Assembly (NCBI GenBank): GCA_944472155.2
Contig: OX235275.1
Location: forward strand, 24,268,436 to 24,332,435
Direction of reading: 5' to 3'
Length of the DNA: 64,000 bases
Source: Trichobilharzia szidati
Lineage: Eukaryota > Platyhelminthes > Trematoda > Strigeidida > Schistosomatidae
Part shown: positions 32,325 to 41,610 of the stretch, in pieces
Numbering within the stretch: position 1 is the stretch's first letter
Layout of the letters: each line of letters opens with the position of its first letter
Position numbers and translations under genes: made by a program
Notes under the pieces: model-generated
What the model was told of the DNA's origin: nothing
The model's input: the letters and a program-made list of their open reading frames with translations, nothing else
Database searches by the model: none

Positions 32325-32560
32325 TTTTATTTCCTTCACGTTCCCCAGTGGAACATAGGGCTTCAAGCTAGTGGCTTGAAGTTTCTGTAGCAGTGTTTAT
32401 TTTACAGGATGAGGTTGCTAGCCTCATGCCCGACCTTTCCTCTTCACCAGCATTATTTCTGGCTTAGCGAGGTAAAGGAGTGCGTCGGCCGGGGATGGAA
32501 CCCCGGACCATGTGCATGGTCGGCGAGCGTCCTAACCGCTATGCTACCGATGCATGCCTA
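32325..32560 (-). repeat. SINE T1, best-preserved copy
   Basis: Minus strand, in order: tRNA-like head (TAGCATAGCGGTTAGGACGC, GGGGTTCCATCCCCGGCC), spacer, CATGAGGCTAGCAACCTCAT and TGCTACAGAAACTTCAAGCC (both matching the RTE-A 5' UTR at 47920-47975), then TTGAAGCCCTATGTTCCACT (matching the RTE-A 3' end at 15828-15848) and a poly-A/AATAA tail. Confidence 0.85.
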
Positions 32561-32639
32561 TATCTATTAAACTTTACTATTTCTCCGTCACATATCTGCT
32601 TATTATTATAATTTTGAAATCCTTTTTCTCTATTTTTGC

Positions 32640-32745
32640 CTTCCTTTCTGAGCTACATGGAGAAAGTATGGCAACTCAAACTGCTGCACTTACTTTTTTG
32701 CAAAGTTCTATGTTGAAACCAGTCAGTCAATACGGTCGATAGTGT
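32640..32745 (+). repeat. RTE-B 3'-end fragment
   Basis: GCAAAGTTCTATGTTGAAAC followed by CAGTCAGTCA is the RTE-B 3' terminus with its tetranucleotide tail. Confidence 0.75.
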
Positions 32746-32759
32746 ATAGATTTCGGTCT

Positions 32760-33150
32760 TCGTCTAGAAGTCCTCTGATGTGGCCGTACATCCACAACTT
32801 CTAACAGGTGAACATCCCTATGCACTTGCTTTCATACAGCAGGACTGTTCTACCAGACTGACAGACATCCAGGTCTACTTAGGGAAGAGAGCTAGAAAAA
32901 GCCTATTCCCAACCTCTATGGTGTGTACATGGGTTTCAGACTCTGAAGGGATCCAATGACGGTGTTAGAACCTGTTTTTGTCACAGGAAACCAATGGGAA
33001 CGGAGCTTCTGACTTTGTTCCACCCCCTCTTGTGGATTAGACCTCACGTCAAAGGCTCGGTGGAGAGAGGTGGTGTGCCTTATCTCAGAATTTTGTGTAG
33101 CATATCTCTCGGTGGCTACAATGCACCAATTTTGTAGTATTTAAATACAT
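32760..33150 (+). repeat. interspersed repeat R1
   Basis: Includes CAGGTCTACTTAGGGAAGAG and GAACCTGTTTTTGTCACAGG, AAACCAATGGGAACGGAGCT, aligned with R1 at 57930-58230. Confidence 0.6.
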
Positions 33151-33169
33151 TTAAATACTCTGACACCCT

Positions 33170-34320
33170 ACATATCAGATAATTTGCAACAGAAAGCCCA
33201 ATGAAGCCTTTCAGGTGAAGACAGGAGTAGGACAAGTCTGCCTGCTGCCTATCATCACTGATGATATTCTTAATTATGCTGGACTGGATTATGCGTCAGA
33301 ATGTGCACAGGGAGTGAGAAGGTAGGAATACTCTGGACCACCGATAAGAAGACTCCACAAAATTTGGCTTTCGCGTGTAGATGATTTATGTTTAAAACCA
33401 ACAAACTAGCTATTTTTTTTCGATTACAGCTTGATTCCACACCGTATTTTCAGTACAAGTATGGAATTTTCAGCATGGATATCGGTAGCCCAAATTTACA
33501 GGCCGACCATAGATATCGGGTGTGCGCCGGCAGGGGATCGAACCCCGGACCATAGGCAGGTAGACAAGACAAGACTGCGAGTGAACATAGAGAAGACGAA
33601 GGAGGTGATCAAGGTGACCAACCAACCAATCAACCAACAGGAACAGCAACGAAAACCAGCATCAATCACAACAAACGAGAGAAATCTGAAAGAGGTCACC
33701 TCCACTTATCTAGCCACCATCTTTTCAACTAACTACATGCGAGAGCATGGATGAGGGTGTCAAAACCAGACAGAATCGCGGAAAGGCAAGATAGAACCTT
33801 CATCAATCTGAAAGTAGTTTGCAAATCTTCTCTGCACTGACTCAGTATAAAGGAAAAAACATTCAGATTTTCAACACAAATGTTGTTAAGTTAGTTAGTC
33901 AGTCAGTCAGTCAGTCACGTCTTCTAGTATGGGTCAGAAACTTGGCGACCACTTTATGAAAAGGATTCCCAACAGCAGTTTGGTGTGGTCGCTGGCTGCA
34001 TACACAATGAGGATCAAATGGCTGGCTGGCTGGGCTGGCCGGAAAGAATCACTAACACAAAACTACAGAAGAGAAAACTAGCCAAGAACCAATCGGTAAA
34101 CAATTAATTATATAGGAGATAATGCGGATAGATTGGGCACACACACTGAGGAGACGGTCACATAACATCATCACGCGCACAGTCGAAGGTGACATGGAGG
34201 AGATGACAGACAGAAGGACAATCGTGGACCCAGCTATAAAGAGGACAGCATAAAGTAAAGAATAAAGTGGAGAGATGCCGCTGAAGCCTTATCATACATG
34301 AAACAACAGAGCTAAAACTC
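33170..34320 (+). mobile_element. RTE-A LINE, degraded, with SINE T2 inside
   Basis: Starts at the RT segment FQVKTGVGQVCLLP (33215), continues through a broken active-site region, is interrupted by SINE T2 (33412-33556), resumes at RLRVNIEKTKEVIKV (33575) and ends near 34310. Contains (CAGT)n at 33893-33917 and (GGCT)n at 34020-34040. Confidence 0.75.
33412..33556 (-). repeat. SINE T2 nested in RTE-A
   Basis: Complement of GATTACAGCTTGATTCCACA … GGGGATCGAACCCCGGACCA. RTE-A sequence lies directly on both sides. Confidence 0.8.
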
Positions 34321-34377
34321 AGTTACATTAAAAAAATTTTTTAAAAATTAAACATTGTCACCACAATAATTATATAC

Positions 34378-34581
34378 CTTTTCACTTTCAAAGTGTTTTG
34401 GATTCGGTACATTTAACACTGAATGTATCCAATCGGTTGAAACATTTGGACCAATCCACATGATAAGATATATGCCATTATCGAGGAGATAAACCCCATC
34501 CATTTTCAGACGATCATATGAACAACGTATCGCTAGCGGGGGGAAAGGTATATCACCTTCGAAATTCTTTGAAAGATCATG
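34378..34581 (-). CDS. SEC24: SEC24 homologue, gelsolin-like domain exon
   Basis: 68 codons, phase 0 at both ends. Acceptor CTTCATTAG before 34581, donor GAAAAG|GTATAT below 34378. Reads FPPLAIRCSYDRLKMDGVYL then LDNGIYLIMWIGPNVSTDWI, ending QSVLNVPNPKHFESEK. This is the Sec24 gelsolin-like domain: PPAVRASEERL..DGIYLLENGL..FLW.G…..QSLF.V. The motif makes this one of the two most certain exons. Confidence 0.95.
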
Positions 34582-34689
34582 CTAATGAAGACAAAAAACA
34601 AAAATAAAATACAAAAGCAAGTAAGTGGTAAATAAAAATGATTTGTATAGGTCTCTAGAAGTGTCATCTTCATTCAACGATTTCCTTCC

Positions 34690-35002
34690 TTTGATGGTAT
34701 TAGCTGGTCGGAGGTAATCGGCCACAGGAAGCCCTGCCTGACCTACGTTTCGTGCTAGTTGGCACTCACCAATCAGTCAGTCCGCAAGGCGTATCTGCAA
34801 CCACCTTGAAGGAACTCATGTCCCATATATCTGAGATTCGAGCGGGCGTCACCCAGTGCTGTCTGCATTCAAAGACGTTACCACTGAGCTAGCTATTCAG
34901 GCTCGCGATTGACCTCCTGTAGGAGTGTAGTGGATACTTTGATTGGCCACTAGTAACTAGTGTGATGTGTCTAGTTCATTCTTTAGTGCAGACTGAATTC
35001 TA
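34690..35002 (-). repeat. cSINE copy, minus
   Basis: Complement of the cSINE unit: GAGCTAGCTATTCAGG near 34890, GCGTATCTGCAACCACCTTG near 34790. Two bp-scale duplications (AGCTAGCT; CAGTCAGTC). Confidence 0.7.
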
Positions 35003-35342
35003 TCAGTCAGGATGAACACTATTCAACATGTTTAATATTTCAGATGTGTCATTGAAACAATCACAAATGACAAATGTGTCATCGATGCACCTAGTATAGA
35101 AGTCTGTCTGATCAGTTACAGGGACTTTATTCTTATCTGTTCTACTAGGTCGCCTGCCCATCAACATAGATACTTCTATGAGAAACTGGGGCCGATTTTT
35201 GTAGCATATTAGATAGAGAGATATATATACCCTGTATAATTCATTTTCATTAAATTTCATACATTTATTCCCCTTAATGCGCATTTGAATAAAGCAAGAA
35301 CAACAGATTGATTTGTGCAGAATAAAGTGGTACCACCATCAG
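35003..35342 (-). mobile_element. PLE fragment with RT piece, left of insertion
   Basis: The minus strand reads DFYTRCIDDTFVICDCFND … ILNMLNSVHP, matching PLE RT motif C (YxDD replaced by CIDD), joined out of order to a PLE 3' end (GAATAAAGCAAGAACAACAG). The PLE tail is cut at ACCATCAG by the RTE-A insertion and resumes at 35783. Confidence 0.7.
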
Positions 35343-35782
35343 AGACTTTGCGCGTCATAAAGAGCACATCAAACAAACTACAGACCTTCATTAACAGTTG
35401 TCTTCGCTCAATACTCAAGATCAGATGGCCAGAAAAGATCAGAAACAGGGATCTCTGGGAGCGAACCAACACAGCAGGAACCGATTGTGCAACAAATAGG
35501 CAGGAAGAAATGGAGATGAATTGGCTGGCCATACTCTGAGGAAACAAGCCATCAAGTGACATCACTAGACAAGCCATTGCTCGAATGGAACCCGAAAGGG
35601 AAGTGGCGAGTTGGTCGTCAGTGCAAGGGTGACTTGGAGGAGGTCATGTGAAGAGTAGATGAAAACGTGTGGACAGACTTGGAGCCAGGTAAAGACTCTA
35701 GCAGAGAACCGAACGGAATGGAGACGCACGGCTGAAGCCCTATGTTCCTCTAGGAATTAAAGGAAACAATAATAATAATAAT
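35343..35782 (+). mobile_element. RTE-A LINE 3' fragment with target duplication
   Basis: 5'-truncated RTE-A: SETLRVIKSTSNKLQTFINS, 3' hairpin and AATAATAATA tail. Flanked by ACCATCAG at 35335-35342 and 35783-35790, an 8-bp duplication in PLE sequence. Indels make it non-coding. Confidence 0.88.
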
Positions 35783-35832
35783 ACCATCAGTGTTTATTTC
35801 GTTGGCTTCTCATCAGCTTACCTGACAAATCA
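35783..35832 (-). mobile_element. PLE end, right of insertion
   Basis: Complement gives CTGATGAGAAGCCAACGAAA TAAAC, the end motif also at 36583 and 40063. Confidence 0.7.
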
Positions 35833-36690
35833 CAGGGGAGTAAAAGTGAATCTACATTCAACTTGAATAGAAAAGCGTGAAAATATTACAGCAATTGTCA
35901 ACAGATGTTTGAGGACGTCTCTAGGCAGAGGCCATCCTGCAGCTAAGTTGGTTCCCGTCTCTCAGATAACTTGCTCTCCTTTGGTGCAATCAAAAGTCGA
36001 TAGATAGATAGCCTTCTCATGTTAACTCCAACTATATAAATATAGAAATTTACACGTACCTGCGGGAGCAGTTACATTGGAAGAACATAAAGAAGAAGGG
36101 CATATCTACGATTTTCTGAACATGTACCAAAAAAAGCTTATGTCTACAGTTGGGAACAAATGCTTTAAACAGTACCATCGCCAAGCATCTCCTTGACATG
36201 AGTCATCAGGTGAACATCGCAAGATCGTTCAAAATTATCAATAGGCGCAAAAGAGTTCAATTCTCCTCAATTTTGCTGAAGTCATCTCCATCAAGCGCCT
36301 GAAACCTGATTTATGCGTTCAGAAAGAAGAAGCAGTTATCAGTCTTTCTTTGCCCTGCCCGGTAGCTGGATGTTTTCACCTGTTTTTCATCTGATTACGT
36401 AACACAGAAGGTTTCCATTGTGAGTGATCATTGTTCGGGATAAAGTATATATATGTATATATATATGTATAATTACTGTATGCATATACTGACTGATTGA
36501 TTTTTGTTTAAAAATGAACTCTGTGCAAGTATGTTAAAACTGTTTCTGTAGATACACTTAATAATGACTTTGACCTGTAGGCAGCAGCTGATGAGAAGCC
36601 AACGAAATAAACGATGTGATGGTACCATTTTATTCTGCACAAACCGCTGTTGTTCTTGCTTTATTCAAATTCGTTTTTGTTACATATATG
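35833..36690 (+). mobile_element. Penelope-like element 3' part
   Basis: Degenerate GIY-YIG region (36050-36320: RLRFSEHV-like, IAKHLLDMSHQVNIARSFKI in broken frames, then a KRLKPDLCV-like end) and the 3' tail with CAGCTGATGAGAAGCCAACG near 36585 and TTGTTCTTGCTTTATTCAAA at its end. (TATA) repeats near 36450. Confidence 0.75.
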
Positions 36691-36724
36691 TCTTGTACAT
36701 ATACTTTTTGTATACAATAAATGC

Positions 36725-36935
36725 CATGGTCTACGAGCTCGCCTTGTACCCAGAAGGTCCTGGGTTCAAACCCCACCTACGATGTGGGTGCGTACTGCTG
36801 AAGTGGAGTCCAAAACTAGGCTGATGAAACAGCTGGCTATCTGACAGTACTCCCTGATTGATTGGTTTTCCAACAGTTCTCCAAATGAGGTCACAGCTCA
36901 TGATAAAATCCTCCAACCAACCAATCAATCAAACA
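36725..36935 (+). repeat. hSINE copy, plus
   Basis: Head GGTCTACGAGCTCGCCTTGT, B-box GGGTTCAAACCCC, hammerhead with extra bases (CTGCTGAAGTGGAGTCC; CAGCTGGCTATCTGACAGTA) and tail CATGATAAAATCCTCCAACC. Confidence 0.8.
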
Positions 36936-37115
36936 AAAACCAATAAATACTTGAAGAATGCCAATTATTCATACGGAAGAATCTGATTGGCTAGTTCAAG
37001 GTCATTCGACGTTGGTGCCTATTGCTTACTATATTGTCGAATTAATCTCTGTTTTTTCACAGAAAACAAAAGGGAATAAATTTTTTTTCAAAACTATTTG
37101 GTTCAACTTTACAAC

Positions 37116-37165
37116 AAACACACATACATACGCACACACACACGCACACACACATACATACATGA
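37116..37165. repeat. CA-rich simple repeat
   Basis: Interrupted (CA)n with CGCA and TACA variants, 25 bp from the SEC24 donor site at 37191. Confidence 0.9.
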
Positions 37166-37190
37166 ATAACAATACACATATAAATCTTAC

Positions 37191-37294
37191 CAAAGGATAT
37201 AAATGAGGATAAAGATAACAGTTTGATTGTTTCACATCCATTTGATTAACTAAAAACATTTGCCAACAACGATCATCGATTGTAATGCCATCAG
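37191..37294 (-). CDS. SEC24: SEC24 homologue, exon between helical and gelsolin domains
   Basis: 104 bases: two bases complete an Ala codon split after 49004, then 34 codons, ending phase 0. Acceptor TTCTATTTTAG before 37294, donor CCTTTG|GTAAGAT below 37191. Peptide DGITIDDRCWQMFLVNQMDV then KQSNCYLYPHLYPL, matching the Sec24C/D stretch DDRAYVRQLV.SMDV..T..FFYPRLLPL. The intron before it is 11.7 kb and holds the nested RTE-B and RTE-A copies. Confidence 0.92.
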
Positions 37295-37689
37295 CTAAAA
37301 TAGAAGAAAATAACGCGGGGGGTGGGGGTGGTGGGTGGAGGAAAAGAAACAATTTGAGGATTACTCAACGAAGTACAGAGTACAAGTATTGAATTTACTT
37401 ACTATGAGAAACACAAAATTAATGATGGAAAGTTTCATTTCCTTGATATTATCTCTCGTCTCATGCAACACACCTGAAAGATGGTGTAGCCTCCCTCCAC
37501 AGGTCAATATTTACTGAAAGCCAACATGGAATCGACAACACCTACATCTTAATAGTTTTTGTTCAAATAACTAAAAACAATCACTAGTCACGACTCTGTA
37601 CTATAGACCCAGGAGAATATGCTCTACAGAGAAAGTAGAGAAAGCATTTATGATTCTCGAAACAATTGTTGAAAAACAACGGTTACCCT

Positions 37690-38397
37690 GAGGTCGGTCG
37701 GTCGGTCGGTCTTCGACATAGAACTTTGCACATATGTGCGGCAGTTCAAGTCGCCACACTCCCTCCTTGTACCACACAAAGCAACAGAAGAAAGTAGGAG
37801 AAATGCATAATATAGACAGTTAACAGAGGTGTGAGACAAAGGTATAGTAATAACGGAGAACAAAACAGTTTCATTGGAAATTAAAAGTCACAAGGAATGG
37901 ATGCATCTGCACCGGCCATTGAGAACGATTTTGAGCCATGTCACCAATTGTTTCCAACAATTGGTTTTTACTATCCCGAGGACCCCAACCAGTCAGGAAG
38001 TCCACACCTTCCTACGTGGCTGATTTAAATTAACTGTTGTAGATTTCATTGACTGGTACCATGTTTTCGTTTGACCACCGCTAGCTCTTTTCCAACCTGA
38101 CCCTATATCAGCTAACATCGTCGAGGAATGCGATGACTAGGCATACGTAACACATGTCCTCAGTCGATGTAATTTCACAGCCTCGTCGACTGATCTCCCC
38201 GCCTTACCTAGCACTCGACGCCTAACCTCAATATTGCTCACCTTATTATACCACTTCACACGGGAGATAGAACGCAGACACCTATGATCGAAGACAGCTA
38301 ATCTTTTCATGTCTTCTGCTCTCAATGACCAGGTCTCACAGCCATAAAGGAGGACGGAGCGGACTGTCGAGCAGTACACACGCCCTTTGGTCGATAC
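37690..38397 (-). mobile_element. RTE-B LINE 3' part, antisense
   Basis: Complementary (CGGT)n tail, palindromic hairpin GCACATATGTGC, then the C-terminal domain to YCSTVRSVLLYGCETWSLRA (38380). 5'-truncated; PLE sequence follows directly. Confidence 0.85.
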
Positions 38398-40140
38398 GGT
38401 TACCCTCAGAGATTCATCAACTGACTATCCTATCCGATAAATGCAAATTCACAGAACCGATCAACGAGAAAAATATGACTGAACAGATCGGGAAAAAAGC
38501 TAACGGACACCCTCCATTAAACTAAAGACTGAATTTTTCATCAGCAACAAAACGTTCGAATCTCTGAAACCATCTGGTTCAAATAGACAACAACGACTTT
38601 ATGGACTCCCGAAAGTACACAAGAAGGGTACGTACACCTCTTCGACTGATCCTCAACATGACCAATTCACCTTAACATCATACAGCCCAATGGTTAGCAG
38701 ACCTACTAGAATCAATCAGACGACAAGTCTCCTGACACACAGTTCGAGATTCACTCGACTTTATCGACTCAATCAAAAAATGTCAACGTAGCCAACATGA
38801 CCATGATTTCATTAGATGTCACGTCACTGTTCACACACGTCCCACTCTGAATGAAACAATTAATGAACATTGGTATACCCAGTGAGCGTCTTAAATAACT
38901 CCTACTGAGATGTACTACACTGAATGTTCAATTCTCTTTTAACAACGAAATATATCGCCAAAAGGATGGTATAGCTATGGGATCACCACTCTAGGCCCAT
39001 TGTTTGTAGATTTCTTCACGGCGAAACTCGAAAACACAAGCCTAAAGAAAATGATCGACACCTACGAACTCTACCAGAGATAGGTGGACGACAACGCTTT
39101 CATGATCGTTAAAAATGAAGAAAATCTAAACGATATCTTAAACATGGAAAATGTCAAAGCTCAATGGGGAAGAAGCTGGTCTTCATTCAACTCGATTTTA
39201 AAGGTGAAGATATTGCAGCAATAGTCAAAAGAAGATTGAGTCAGTCACTAGCCAGAGCCTATCCTGAAGCTAAGTAGGTTCCCGTGTATGTATCGGACAA
39301 CATGGTTCTCTTCAGCTCAATCAAAAGTAAACAGATATCCTTCTCATGTTAACTCCAACCGTATATACAAATTTACGTGTATCTGTAGGAGTGGTTATAT
39401 TAGAAGAGAAAGAATGGCACGCCTCCGATTCGCTGAACATGTACCAAAAAGCCTAATTCTCAATGGAACAAACTGTTATAATAGCGCTATTACCAGACAT
39501 CTCCTCGCCATACGGGTCATGAGGTAGATGGAAATCGCGAAATCCTTTAAAATTATCAATAGACAAAGGAGCTCGATTCTTTTCCTCAAGTTTGCCGAAG
39601 CAATTTCTATCAAACGCTTGAAACCCGATTTATGTGTTGAGAAAGAAGCATATTATCAGTGTTTCCTTTCCCTGGTAACTGGATGTCTTCATACTTTCTC
39701 TTTCATTTAATTGTGTAATTTTTGGCTTTAACCTCACAGCCCCACTTTGATATAGTGTAATTTTGCTTGTCTCTTGTTTCTATGATTTGAATTGAACTCA
39801 GTACATTGTTACCTAATTTATTAGTCACTCAGCATCTCACTCACCCCTCGTCCTTATTAAGTAACTCCTTTACCATTGTATGCATACATTTATTTTGTTT
39901 AAACTTGAACTATCTGTGTAAGAACTATTTAAGCGCAATTTTCTGAGCACTGTTCACTAATTGTGGAACTTTCTGTTAACTGACTTCATGTAAAATTTGC
40001 AAGTATGTTAAAACTTTTCTGTACATGAACTTAGTAATAATTTATTTAGGCTGTAAGCAGCTGATGAGAGGCCAACGAAATAAATGATGGTACCATCCTA
40101 TTCTGTAAAAAACTCTTGTTCTTGCTTTATTCAGAAACGA
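38398..40140 (+). mobile_element. Penelope-like element, longest copy
   Basis: About 1.74 kb, plus strand. Contains RT signatures in broken frames: LYGLPKVHKKGT near 38600, DVTSLFTHVP near 38815, NEIYRQKDGIAMGSPL near 38945, a YQR.VDD-like motif near 39070. Then GIY-YIG: YKFTCICRSGYIRRERMARL near 39360, RLRFAEHVPKS, and the end SIKRLKPDLCVEKEA. The 3' tail contains AGCTGATGAGAGGCCAACGA (40062) and ends TTCTTGCTTTATTCA. Numerous frameshifts and stops. Confidence 0.85.
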
Positions 40141-40142
40141 TC

Positions 40143-41095
40143 AAGCTTAGAGAGAGAGAGTCACCCCTGTAAAATGTAAGATGCTGCTACAGGACTGGAC
40201 TACGTCAACTCCTAGCTTAGTGATAGGGAGTGAAGTGATAGAACATGTTGACTACTTCACCTATTTGGGAAGTTGTATCAGCACCAACGGATAGATTTGC
40301 GACAAAATCTCAGCACGGATCCAAAAAGCTCGGGCTGCTTTCGCTAACTTACGCCATCTCTGGAGTAGGCGTGACATCCGACTATCAACCAAGGGACGTG
40401 TGCACTGCTCAGCAGTTCGCTCCGTCCTTCTGTATGGCTCTGAAACATGGCCAATACGAGTTGAAGACATGAAAAGGTTGACTGTCTTTGATCATAGATG
40501 TCTACGATCTCTTTCTCACGTTAGGAGGTATAATAAGGTAAGTAATGTTGACTTTAGGCGTAGAGTGTTGGGCAAAGAGAGAAAATCAATCGAAGAGGCT
40601 ATAAAGTTACATAGATTGAGATTACTGGGTCACGTGCCGCACGTGCCTAACCATCGCCTCCTCCGATGGACGGGCATTACTAGCTGATATAGGTGCAGGT
40701 TGGAAAAGAGTAAGTGGTGACCGAACAAAAACATGGCCTCATCAATCCATGAAATCCTTGACAGTTAAACTGAGTCAGGTAGGGAGGGAGATGCAGACTT
40801 CCGGGTTGGGGCCCGCCCTCGGGACTCTAAGAATCAATGGCTGGAGACAATAGGTGAGATGGCTCAAAATCGTTGTCAATGGCTTACGCAGATGTATTCA
40901 GTCTCTGTAATTTTTCATATTCCTTTCTACCATTACTCATTTGTTTCACTCTTATACTTGTCAAAACTCTATTGATTCTCTTCACTCATTTTCTTGTCTA
41001 CCTTTGTGTGCTATTTGGAACGTGTCAACTCGAAGTGCTGCACTTCGGTGCCAAGTTCTATGTTGAATCCAGCCAGCCAGCCAGAGAAAGAGAGG
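40143..41095 (+). mobile_element. RTE-B LINE 3' part
   Basis: From the RT thumb region (KCKMLLQDWTTSTPSL-like, 40175) through MHCSAVRSVLLYGSETWPIR and the C-terminal domain to the 3' end (ATGTTGAATCCAGCCAGCCA). Small insertions disrupt the frame (GCCGCACGTGCC; GGGGCCCGCCCTCGG). Confidence 0.85.
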
Positions 41096-41214
41096 GTGTG
41101 TGTCAGTGGTAGCCAATGGTACGAATCCATCTCAACTGATGTAGCCTCTTAAGATAATCGATTGATTTGCCCATCCTTGCCTGATACTACTCTACACGTC
41201 TAACCTGAGTATTA

Positions 41215-41357
41215 CTCACCATATTATATCAAGGTACTTAGATGACATTTTCATCCTTAGCGACAATAGTTACGACCCCAATCAATTGTTGCAAGTACTT
41301 AACATATTTGTTGAGCAATCGGCTCTGAGATGTTTGGTTTGTCCCACTGTAGTGTTT
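41215..41357 (+). pseudogene. PLE RT fragment
   Basis: Reads RYLDDIFILSDNSYDPNQLL then QVLNIFVEQ, a PLE RT motif C (LDD) and the following helix. About 45 codons. Confidence 0.6.
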
Positions 41358-41610
41358 CTTTCTCGACAGCGTCGATCGAGAGGTGCTTTGGAAACTACTT
41401 CGCTACTACGGGGCGCCACCGACAATTATACATCTCATCCAACAGCTGTACGACAATGCTGCATGCCAAGTAATCCACAACGGGAAACTTAAGGAATCCT
41501 TCGAAGTGAGGACAGGAGTAAGACAAGCTGGCTGCCTACTACCACCAATGATTTTACTGATTGCAGTAGATTGGATAATGCGACAAACAGCGGGCAATGA
41601 GCAAACGGGC
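41358..41610 (+). mobile_element. RTE-A LINE, left part, split by RTE-B
   Basis: Starts at the RT motif A region (DSVDREVLWKLLRYYGAPPT) and runs to AAACGGGC at 41603-41610. Continues at 44578 after RTE-B. Confidence 0.88.
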
